NCBI GenBank assembly: GCA_914767715.1
Contig: OU612065.1
Span: forward strand, 928,001 to 992,000
From: Membranipora membranacea
Lineage: Eukaryota > Bryozoa > Gymnolaemata > Cheilostomatida > Membraniporidae
Reading direction: 5' to 3'
Length of the DNA: 64,000 nt
The notes beneath the pieces are model-generated. The model was not told the DNA's origin and searched no databases. It was given only the letters and a program-made list of their open reading frames with translations. The translations under genes and the position numbers were made by a program. Position 1 is the stretch's first letter. The number at the start of each line of letters is the position of its first letter. This document shows positions 36,750-47,600 of the stretch, in pieces.

Positions 36750-39700
36750 ATGGGAACTCTTTTAGGAACAAAGGCTGTGAAGGAAGAATCGTCGCCTAAG
36801 AAAAGCAAAGTAACCACCGCAGGTCAGTAGAAGATGTGTTGTAGGCATCTTTTTGCCTGTACCATGCCGACATACTTTGAGTATCAAATCATTTAGGAAC
36901 AAAATAAATGAGATATTTGCATAGTTAATAGTCTACACCAACATCAATTCGCATAACATACCGTATTGTAGACAAAAATTATGTTATGACTTTACATGTA
37001 CAGATAATGGGAGTTGTGAGCAGCTAAGCGATGTGCACCAGTGGCAGTATGAGGATAAACCGGGAACTTGGATCATCTTTGATGACGATACTCAAAAAGA
37101 GCTGACCAAGGCTTATAATGATAAAGACGAAGATGTATGTTACACTGTCTGATGATCTGACATGTATTTGATTTGCAATGTATTCTTTTCCTCGGCAGAT
37201 TAACTCTTTGATGTCATGCAAGGATAAAAGTCAGCTGACTAAAACTACTATGGTGATTTACGACAGGGTAAAGTATCTGGTAGTTCATTAACTCTGTGCG
37301 ATACTAGTACTTGTCATAGATTTCAGAGCCAACACCAGCCAAAACCCATCTGTATATCCTCATGGAAAATGAGCCATTATATAACTTGTTGCAGCTTGAG
37401 ATTGATGGCGGAGAATTTGTTGTCATGTTAACCAAGCCGTGCAGGAAAACGAAGAAAACTGGATATCAGAAAAGAGTGCGACTGGGAGTATTAGACAAAG
37501 ATAAACAAGGTGTGACACAGTTTGATTAAGTATTATTATATCCATGTGTAACAAAACTAAGTTTGTCACCCAAACAAACAAGTGTATATCAGTAAAATTT
37601 GCACACAACCATCATGTACATGTGTAGGAATCATCTTCATTCTACAGCTTTGAGATGGCACAGTGTGATTACTGTGCTGTGTGGCTGGTATGCACTATGA
37701 GGTTATTATTGTAGTGAGAACGTGGAGTTGGGAGGATTCTCGTAAGAAGAGACATTATTACAGTGTACAGTCAGTATTAGATATGGATGAGAATCAGAGC
37801 TCTGATAGCCTCGATGTCTTCTCTGAAGGTAAACCATATACTGTAGATGTGGAGGGCATGAAACATTCCAAAACTCTCAAAATATACCGAGATATAGCAG
37901 GTGAGTCATGTCTCTGTCATACTATACTTGAGTAGGTACTGAACAGATTGGACTATTAGTGATTTATGGTGTTTGCAGTGTGCACTTTGTAAGCAACTAG
38001 TCTTGTTTTAGACTTGTACACGTATAGGGTATCTAAAATCAATAACATGTCCAAACTTGATATTGCTTTTTTGACTGCCAACTAGTCATCAATACTGAAT
38101 ACAGACTTTTTTCAATTGAGCCTAGAATATAAAATACTCGTCAAACAAAAACAATGTGATGAGTACACACACTGCCATTCAATTGAATTTATATAAAAGC
38201 TTTGACTTACAAGTACAAAGCTGCTGATGCTAGACTAATGAACAAACAAAACTTATGCTGCAGAGGGGCAAATGATAATGCTTGCGCTTTGAGTTACCCA
38301 GCGCTCTAGCCTCTTGATTTTCCTGCCATAATATTTCTGCAGACAGACGCTGTGAAGACGGTATAGTTATGGTAATACTGGCCCATAAAACACATTCTTT
38401 GAATGAGGTTATTTGACACAGTATGTTCAGTGATAAGAAATGATTTAACAAATTTATATTAACAGACGCTAAGCCCGCACCAGTCGCTGCCCCTCCTGCT
38501 GCCGCTCCAGCTGCCACTACGTCTAAGGGGAAGAGTGCTGCCGCTAAGGCTGCCAGTGAACTGAAGAAGAAGGAAGCTAAATCAGAGCCTGTAGAAGTAC
38601 AGGGTAAGATATCCTGCTCTCATATTGACCACCACAGTGACCCCAACCATGTCTTAACACTCTAACCCACCACTTGTCCCTCATACAAGCTAACCTCCAA
38701 AAAGTAGCTGTATACATTTTGCTGTGTATGTCCTATTGCAATATATCACCTGTAATCCTCATACCTGATTTTACCCGCTCTTATAAACTGCTTACATTAT
38801 TTCTATCCTCTAGAAAAGACTATAGTGGTGAAGGGTAAAGCACCTGTTGACTCGGAATGTCCCCGGGCTTCTGTAGCTCATGTTTATTATGACAAGACCA
38901 GTGGAGTGTGGGACTGTATGCTCAACCAGGTGAGTGTCACTCCTAAAACAGTCTCGCTGGATTAGGTAACCGTGGGTCGAAGACTTTGAAAAATTTAGAC
39001 CCTCCGCATAGACAATGTGTCATTTTTACACATTTTGTCATCAAATATCTTCAGTTCCATTTAGAAACGAAGAGAGTTTGAATAATAATGGTTTTCTTTG
39101 TATAGACTAATCTTCAGAACAACAACAACAAGTACTACCTGATACAGCTGTTACAAGATGATAGCGCTAAGATGTATGCAGTGTGGATGAGATGGGGTCG
39201 TGTCGGTAAGGCCGGACAGACAGAGTACAAATCCTGTGGTCCAAACCTGGAGGCGGCCATGACAATATTTCGAAATAAGTAAGTGGAATCCGGGATGAGT
39301 TTTTTGAAGAAGAATTTAGGAATATATGTTCGACACTAATAACATTATACACTGTCCAGTGCACTCATCCAATAAAAGTCATGCAAAAGAATGCATTGAA
39401 TATTAAGAAATCCTTCTGCAGTTTTAATTAGATTGCCAAAGTTTCAGCTAAATTTCTATTAAACACATTGGCTGGCTAAACCTCTGCTATACTTGCGGTT
39501 AATGAGCACTAACCATGTTCCTCCTTACTCAACTGATCGGAATTAAATAAATAGCAAAATCATTGAAATCACTCCAGGAAGATACGGTAGTATTTATAAA
39601 TGAAGTTATCACTTTTGGAATTCTTGCTTTCACAAACTACGAACCTGGGATTACCTGTGACTTGATTGTGTAACCAGATTCACCTCTATGGCTAAGCGAG

Positions 39701-42700
39701 GTTTTCGTGTAGTGTTATCATTTATGTGATTTATTGTGTAGATTTAAAGACAAGACCAAAAACCAGTGGGAGAACAGGAACAGTTTTGTCAAAGTATCTG
39801 GAAAATATGACCTGTTGGAGATGGATTACGCAACTGTAAGTTATAGATTCTCCATACTTCACTTGTAGATATTATTTTGCATAATGTTTACAATGTGGTG
39901 GGTTCATGTTTGGGTATCATGACTAGCATAAGCTAGCGATTTACTATCTACAGTGTCACAGACCCTACTTAAAACAAGTTTCCTACTTTGAGATACTGTC
40001 AATTTGAATCGGAACTTTTGTTTGCATTGCAGGAAAGTAAAGATGAGGTTGACACTGTCGCTAAACCTAAAACCGATGTCAAGACACCAGATTCCAAGCT
40101 TGACAAAAAACTGCAGGTATATTGTAGACCCATATACCATCTTTATGTCGGGTTGATTTCAAACTATGATATCTATTGTCAAAATTGTGACCAGCTGAAA
40201 CTGGTAACTTTGAGTTGTCCACCTCAGAGCTTATTTATCAATGTGGGCATGACTCCAATGAATATTGTGTTTTGCTTATCAGAACCAGGGAGGATAAGAA
40301 CAAAGATAGATTAACTCTTCCATTGCTGACATTCTATGGACCAGCCTGACCCTGCACTTCCTTCACCGTTATAGTGTGACTCATTAATGATATTGATAAA
40401 GTTTAATTTAAAGTTTGTAAAAATGTTTAGAGCAATAATTGCTTGTTGATACCATGATATGTATGAATGGTTAAACACCAGTCCCAGCCCGTGGGCTATC
40501 TTTGTGGCGAATGCGTTTATCATCTAGTAGCTGTTTTTTACCAGGAGTTGATGAATCTAATCTGTGATATCAAAGCTATGGAGGAAGCTGTAGTAGAGAT
40601 GAAGTATGATGCAAAGAAAGCACCTTTAGGTGAGCCAACATTCTCATGATTTCTTCTTGTTTTACTGTCCAACGGGTATAAACCATCATATCACTTGTTT
40701 TGTAGAATTCCAAAACATTCATCATAAATTACCAGTTATTGCAGGCTTGTAACCTTGAATTTTAGGGAAGCTGACAAAATCACAGATACAAAACGGATAC
40801 TCAGCCCTGAAGGAAATAGAGACATGTGTTAGAGCCGGTGATTTCGGATTTAAACTTACTGAAGCATGTAACAAGTTCTATACCAGAATTCCTCATGATT
40901 TTGGGTATGCTATCATTGGAACACGAGCATATGAGCTTGTATTACCTAAGTCTAGCATAGCCAGGGCGCCGGATACACATTGTTGAAACAATTTACCATA
41001 ATTCACTGGTACTTTGGGTAACAAACCTTCGGCCACCGTATGTCACATCACTTGGTAATTTCCCCCAATACACCTTCTCACAGATGTATTGAATGCGACT
41101 TGTAGACTAGATGTAATCCACTCAATTGCTGGTTTTTTTGTGTGAGAGACTCCACCTACTGGATCATTGTATACTACTTGTGTTCAAACAGACCTCTTGC
41201 TGCCGGTGAATGTATAATGTATATATGGTTGTAGAATGAATAATATATTATGTGTATATGGTTATGATTGTAGAATGTATAATATATTATGTGCGTATGG
41301 TTATGATTGTAGAATGAATAATATATTATGTGTATATGGTTATGATTGTAGAATGTATAATATATTATGTGCGTATGGTTATGATTGTAGAATGTATAAT
41401 ATATTATGTGTATATGGTTATGATTGTAGAATGTATAATATATTATGTGCGTATGGTTATGATTGTAGAATGTATAATATATTATGTGTATATGGTTATG
41501 ATTGTAGAATGTATAATATATTATGTGCGTATGGTTATGATTGTAGAATGTATAATATATAATGTAGATATGGTTATGGTTGTATAATGTAAAAATGGTT
41601 ATGGTTGTAGAATGAAAGCACCACCGAGGATTTCATCTCTAGAGATTCTGCAGAGTAAAATCACTCTTCTTGAGGTCAGTCATCATCTCTTCAAACAGAT
41701 GCTCTATTCCATATAAATGTATAGATATATAATATAAAGACACAATATATATATAATATATAGACACAATATAGATATAATATATATGATTATACATAAT
41801 GGAATGGTTAATCTTTTCCTACATGAGATTGTGATTATAAAACTTCACTTACCAAATTGAAGTGTAATCATAATCTAATCTAAAACTTTGCTTATATCAT
41901 TGAGACATAATTGGGTCAAAGGACTAACCTGCCTCTTGTTTTATATTCAGGCACTGGGAGACATTGAGATAGCCGTGAATATTCTCAAGGCAGGAGATAT
42001 GACTATGAACCCAATAGACAGGCATTACATTTCGCTAGAGTGTCAGCTCAACCCTATGAATAAAAAGGATAAGATGTACAAGGTATGTATGCTGCTCAGT
42101 TCTGTAAGATGTCTACGTAGATTACTCGGCTACAATAACAGCGTAGTGTGTCAGTTTTGTACCTTAAGTATTAAAAACGCGTCGATGCATCAGCACAGTG
42201 ATGATGACTTGCATCCTATTTCGATTTTCAGACCCTGGAGGATTACCTACTGTGGACACATGCTGAGACACATAGTAGTTATGGGCTGCAGTTACTCGAT
42301 GTGTTTGAATGTGATAAAAAACAGGACTACCAAGCTGACATGGGGAATAAGTAAGGGTCACATGTATATCACTCACTCGCTCACTCACTCACTCACTCAC
42401 TCACTCACTCACTCACAGACTAGTGTCATTACATTGTCTATGTATATATTATTTTACATTAGGTTACTGTATGTTTTCAACTATTTTTTAAATTTTGCGA
42501 ACGCTTTTTGTAAATAAATTCCTTTTTTTAGTTCAACAAAGTATTTCAGTGGCTAGTTTGTCGTATATGCATACGCAGCAGATTGATATTTGTGCGCCTA
42601 CTTGTAGGATGTTGTTATGGCATGGTTCCAGACTTACTAACTGGGTCGGAATACTCGCTAAAGGACTTAGAATAGCACCTCCCGAGGCTCCTGTCACAGG

Positions 42701-43953
42701 CTATATGGTGAGTTAGATCAGTTTTATGTCTATGACCTATTAGATTAGGATCTCCCAAGCTGGTTGGTCATAGATGTAGACGGTCAAAGATTGCTTGAGG
42801 GGAGTCTTATATTTAACCTCATATTTATTATATATATATATACTTATATAACCTTATATTTTTTCTTGAATCATGAATAAATTGGAAATTTCAATCACTA
42901 TCGACCACCTATTCGTAGCAGATTCACCACTGATTTGTTTAGTTCATTTACAGTTCGGCGTAATAACGAGAAAGGTACCATGGTTTTTGTAGTTTGGTAA
43001 AGGTGTATACTTTGCTGACTGCTCAAGTAAGAGTGCCAATTACTGTTTCGCCACAAAACAGAAGGATGTGGGGTTACTGTTACTCAGTGAAGTTGCATGT
43101 GGTATGTATATCAGACAATTTACTAGCTAAGGCCCTGTTTAAACCAACACAACACCATTTTCTGATTGGTGGGAGTATTTTTAGGATAAGGAGGTAGATG
43201 ACTGTATTGCTTTCTGTATCTATGTTGAGTGTTTTCACCTACAGAAACAGTATTTTTTGTTCTATAATAAACTATACCTGTCTCATATGCCATAACTTAG
43301 ATCCCGGGTTATTGGAATAAGTTTTTAACATCTGAATAGTTCCTTATTTTTTTTCATGAGACGACTGAGATTGACTGTTTAGTTTTATTTGCAGGTACAC
43401 ATAATGTACTCTTTAAGAGTAGCTACGATGCAAGCAAACTACCTAAAGGAACTCACTCTACAAAAGGCAGTGGGCAGAAGGGGCCTGACCCAGCAAGCCA
43501 TGTGGAAGTGTATGTTGTACAAATATACTACATTTATATCGATAAGAGGTTTATGCTTGTTCCAGTAAAGTGGAAAATTTATCTTGGCTGAGAATTAAAT
43601 GTCAGAGTTGATGCGGCTCGGTTGTAACCAAATGTTTATTATCTTTACCTTCTTAAATCAGCATTTCTCTTGAATAATCAACCTCCTGTATTAAACATCT
43701 CCTAATCAGTGACATGACTGAATGGCTCATTGTATGTATCAATGTACATTATGATTGTGTTGCTTATGATGATTTATTGTTCTATCTATGATTATCTAGT
43801 GATGGAGTGACGATCCCATGTGGTAAGCTGATCGATACCGGTGTGAAGAACGCATCTGGCTATACTCTACTCTATAATGAGTATATTGTGTACAACACCA
43901 GCCAAATCAAAATGAAATATCTCCTCAAAGTCAAATTCAACTACCGTTACTAA
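36750..43953 (+). CDS. PARP2: PARP2-like poly(ADP-ribose) polymerase with two N-terminal WWE domains
   Basis: Nineteen exons join in frame to 731 aa: 36750-36822, 37004-37134, 37199-37267, 37395-37509, 37715-37900, 38466-38603, 38814-38929, 39106-39278, 39742-39835, 40033-40116, 40545-40629, 40766-40904, 41611-41674, 41951-42082, 42232-42350, 42608-42707, 42993-43101, 43395-43509, 43800-43953. Residues about 35-121 form a WWE domain ([27 protein letters not shown]) and 130-190 a second WWE-like domain ([23 protein letters not shown]). An Ala/Lys-rich linker (191-237) precedes WGR (about 250-360, [12 protein letters not shown]), the helical regulatory domain (394-520, [20 protein letters not shown]) and the ADP-ribosyltransferase fold. 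The catalytic triad is complete: His578 (LLWHGSR), Tyr612 (GKGVYFAD), Glu708 (NEYIVYN). PARP2 senses 5'-phosphorylated DNA breaks and makes poly(ADP-ribose) in the nucleus; WWE domains bind ADP-ribose chains in other proteins. The first in-frame ATG was taken as start. Confidence 0.95.
41206..41610 (+). repeat. 39-bp minisatellite containing copies of the adjacent splice acceptor
   Basis: About eight full copies plus degenerate ends of a 39-bp unit that includes GGTTATGATTGTAGAATG. The units alternate between GTGTATATGG and GTGCGTATGG versions, giving a 78-bp higher-order repeat. The array fills the 3' end of the intron before the PARP2 exon at 41611, whose own acceptor, TATGGTTGTAG followed by AATG, is the last member of the series. 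Confidence 0.95.
42370..42417. repeat. (CACT)n microsatellite
   Basis: Run of about 11 CACT tetramers immediately after the PARP2 donor at 42350. Confidence 0.9.
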
Positions 43954-44688
43954 AGTGACAGCCCAAGATAGCTGTTTATGGTGAGTTTTGTTTGTCTCTT
44001 ATACTTAGAAGAAGGTTTATTGAAGTTGTTTTCTAGATACTATTTTCCTATGTGGAGATGTTCTATATTATGTTTATAACGTCCCATCGATAAAACAAGG
44101 ATTGAACAGATAGATTTTAGACAAATTTGCTACAACTTTTCCCCAAGCAGCGATAATCATTCAAGTTTTCTTTGCTTTATAAAACTAGAAAATTTTCAGG
44201 GATTTTCCATTACTGGCTATGAAATCCTCATTGACCATAAAATTAGGTGCCATGACCACGTCTATCCAAAATTCTTAATTTTTAGGAGTTTTGACTTATA
44301 TTACTGATTTCATCAGAGACACTTAAAAATGTGATTATATGTGTGTAACATTGAATTAATTTTTTGTATTTTCGGCTCAATAAAGACCCACCACAAATAT
44401 GACCATCAAGTGTTTGTCATCTATGAGTACATAATATAAAAAAAAAACATGCTTCTTCAGAGATCCTTGGACAGGTAAACTATATGTGTAAATGATTATT
44501 CAGTTTGACTAGTTATTGTCCATTATATTATCTGGCTATAATATATCCAGTGAGTTACACCAGTGAGTTACACACAGACAAAAGTCACAAATATAAAATT
44601 CTGGAAACGGATATACTGGAATGCTGGAATATGGCAATTTTGGCGCATTGAGAGGCACTTGTGGCAGTCTATACATATCTGAAGTACT
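43954..44688. other. Convergent 3' UTR region, PARP2 and the RBJ-like gene
   Basis: Contains the PARP2 3' UTR and, on the minus strand, the 3' UTR of the downstream GTPase gene. No other gene is recognised. Confidence 0.6.
44379..44384 (+). terminator. Poly(A) signal, PARP2
   Basis: AATAAA about 430 bp after the PARP2 stop codon. Confidence 0.6.
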
Positions 44689-47600
44689 TCACCTCTTACT
44701 CAGGATCGATGCTATCAATGAGTCGTACATTTTTATCACATTGTCTCCTGTAGCAGCGGACACCTCAAAATATCTGTAATTATTGATAAAAAATACCAAT
44801 AAATATTAGTTAGAAAATAACATTGTGCTTATTTCTATTTTGTACATAGCTGATTGCTTTGTATTAAAGCAGTAATAAATAGGCTGTACATTCTTACCCC
44901 ATTTTATTCTGACGAGCCCATTCCTCACCTTTCTCTTTTGTCACAACGCGTTTCTGTTTCTGATCAACCTACAAGTAAAGTGAGTGCTGAGGTTTCACTA
45001 AATGTGTGTTATTTACCGTGGCCCAGAAAGCCGAATATAATTAAACTTATCTGCTGTGAATTTAATTTAAAAAGGCCTGAATTGAATTAAACATTTCAGT
45101 GAATTTAATCAAACTTTTCTGCATTAAACTTTTCTGCATCAAACATTTCTCCTCTTAATCAAACTTTTCTCCCCATAATCAAACTTTTCTACTCTGAATT
45201 ATATTTTTCTGTTCTGCATCAAACTTTTATACTCTGCATCAAACTTTTTTGTTCTGCATCAAACTTTTCTACACTGAATCAAACTTTTCCACTCCATTGA
45301 TATCAACTATGTATTACTGTATGCAGGTCCTCAGTCTACAAATTTGCCTCACAGAATATTTTGGTGCACTTTTTGTTAGAAGGAAGATGAAAGATGAGTA
45401 ACCAGCTATCTTTGGGCATTCCCAGTACAAATATTTGTTACCATACATGCAGGTCTATTAATTAAGATTTGGTACCATACAGGCTGTTATCCACAGCTTT
45501 ATCAACTACAAGTTTTTAATCAGGGAATTTCAATAATACACAGGTATAAGAAATCAATACATTTATAGATATTTGCTGAATTTTCAAATAGCTTTGACAG
45601 CAAATGGAAAATCCTTACAAGTGGGATCTTTTGTCGTATACAGTCACAATGAAACTTCAATTTAATTTGTGGGCCTAACCACTCCTCTTATCATACTTGT
45701 TTCGTTAGTCAGCAAACAAGCCTAGTTTTTGGGAACTAACTTTAATAGTAATCTATATTTATATTTCAAAGGAATTAATGAGGGTGCCGGTAGTTCCAGT
45801 TCTGTAAGCTGGGCCAGTTCAGCAATTGTAAAACATTAGCGACCTTTACTGTACTAAGGGCAACAGCTTATCACCAGCCCTAGACTGACTGGCCTCAGCC
45901 ACAAATCTTTATTATACTATACAAGAAGGGAATTTTCATTGCTATCTTACTAATGGTAATGTCATTAAATTTATTCTTCCACTCATTACCAATAATCCTA
46001 TTTCCATTAGATTTCTATAATAACCAATATAACATTTAAAAAAAGAAGCAATGTATGGACATTGTTTTCTGCTAACTTGACAATATGAATTCTGCAGCAA
46101 TCTAAGTGAGGTCACTACAAATAAATGGGCTTATGGTTTTGCTGGCCACAATCCTCACCGGAAAACCTTATTCATTCTGTTAGCACGAGTCTGACCTAAT
46201 ACCACAATGTCAAACAATTTGTCAAGCTTTTAATTGAGACTGATACAAACATGACAATTCACACCAGTGGGTTGCTGCACAACCACACAGGAGATAATAG
46301 TACACTGATAATATGGACAGGCTAAAATTGCAGTTCAAGAAAACATCCCAATACATTAGGGAAATTTACTGGGAGTTTTTACCTAGGTAATACATACAGA
46401 TGTAATAATAGTATTCCAAGTGTTGCGGAGGTTTTTGCAAGGGCCAGCCTCTACTAGGATAATTATTTTAGTAAGGGCAAGTGTCATGAAATAGAATTGA
46501 ATCCGGTCAGATACCAGCTCTTTCTATGAGGTTTTATTGCTTTGCATCAGCAGAATATTATAAATTTTTGTTAGCAATCTGACTCATACATACTAAGATT
46601 CATACATGATAATTGCTTAGCTTCAGCGTATAGCCTAACGAAAATTTGTGAAGGGATGGGTCCGAAGTAGTCTAAGTGCTCAGAATCCAAGGCGCAGGGA
46701 GTTACTTGCGCAAGCTATCAAACTGGAGTTTGATAGCTTGCGCAAGTAACTCCCTGCGCCTTGGAGTCTGAGCACTTAGACTAGGTCCGAAGAGAATGTG
46801 GCTTTCTGTCTGTTGAGGCAATCAACAATTTCTATGATGATACACTTTTCACATCTATGTGCTGGACGGGTTTAGAATCCCAACACCCATGAAGAAATAA
46901 TAATCTGTCTAGAAAAGCAAACAGAGGGTCTCTCCGTATAAACCAGTTTAAATAGAGATTTCTTCCTTTTCATTTCAAGAGTGAGATGAAAAGGGAAAAC
47001 TGAAAACCCATAATCCCATCTAATAAAACAAGTGTTAGATTTTGCTGTGACTCAATCACTATGGTTCCATCCTTCGATTTTGTGGTTCTCTCCAATTTCG
47101 AATGGTTAGAATCCAGTGGATTCTAACCATTCCCATGATGGGAAAAACATGAAAAGAATCTGCCGCGGCCAGGACTTGAACCCCGGTTTCCTGCGTGTAA
47201 TACCTTTGAAGGCATTGTGTGCAAGCGCAATTAAGAAATAGGTCAAATAAACACGGTATGGATATTCGCATCCAAAAAGTCATTCGTCACAATCAGATTT
47301 TGATTTTAATGCCGATTCCATGGGGCGATTACTCCCGAAATCCTTACGAAATCGACACATGGAATCATAGTGATAGAGATTCTATGTCAATTTCTCAGAA
47401 GTTGGATAATCTGAGTATATGTGTAAATATTTTTCTGATAAAGCTGTTCAAAATGTTTGGGAGAAACGTATTGTCCATGCTGTGTGACTGCGGCCCTGAT
47501 AAAGACTGCCATCCAGTTCTATCAGAGACTATAGATAATACATCTATAGTCTCTGGTTCTATTGCAAATCATCAATGATGAATTGAAATGAAAGCCTATT

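Noticed and set aside
41236-41587. ORFs reading [13 protein letters not shown] or [12 protein letters not shown] repeats
   Set aside because: Product of the 39-bp intronic minisatellite, not a gene.
41888-42517. 209-codon continuous ORF as a separate gene
   Set aside because: It reads through PARP2 exon 41951-42082, its intron and part of the next exon in the wrong frame; the spliced PARP2 model explains the coding content.
47155-47240. Functional tRNA gene
   Set aside because: Good T-arm, but the acceptor and anticodon stems do not pair convincingly; kept only as a tRNA-like repeat.
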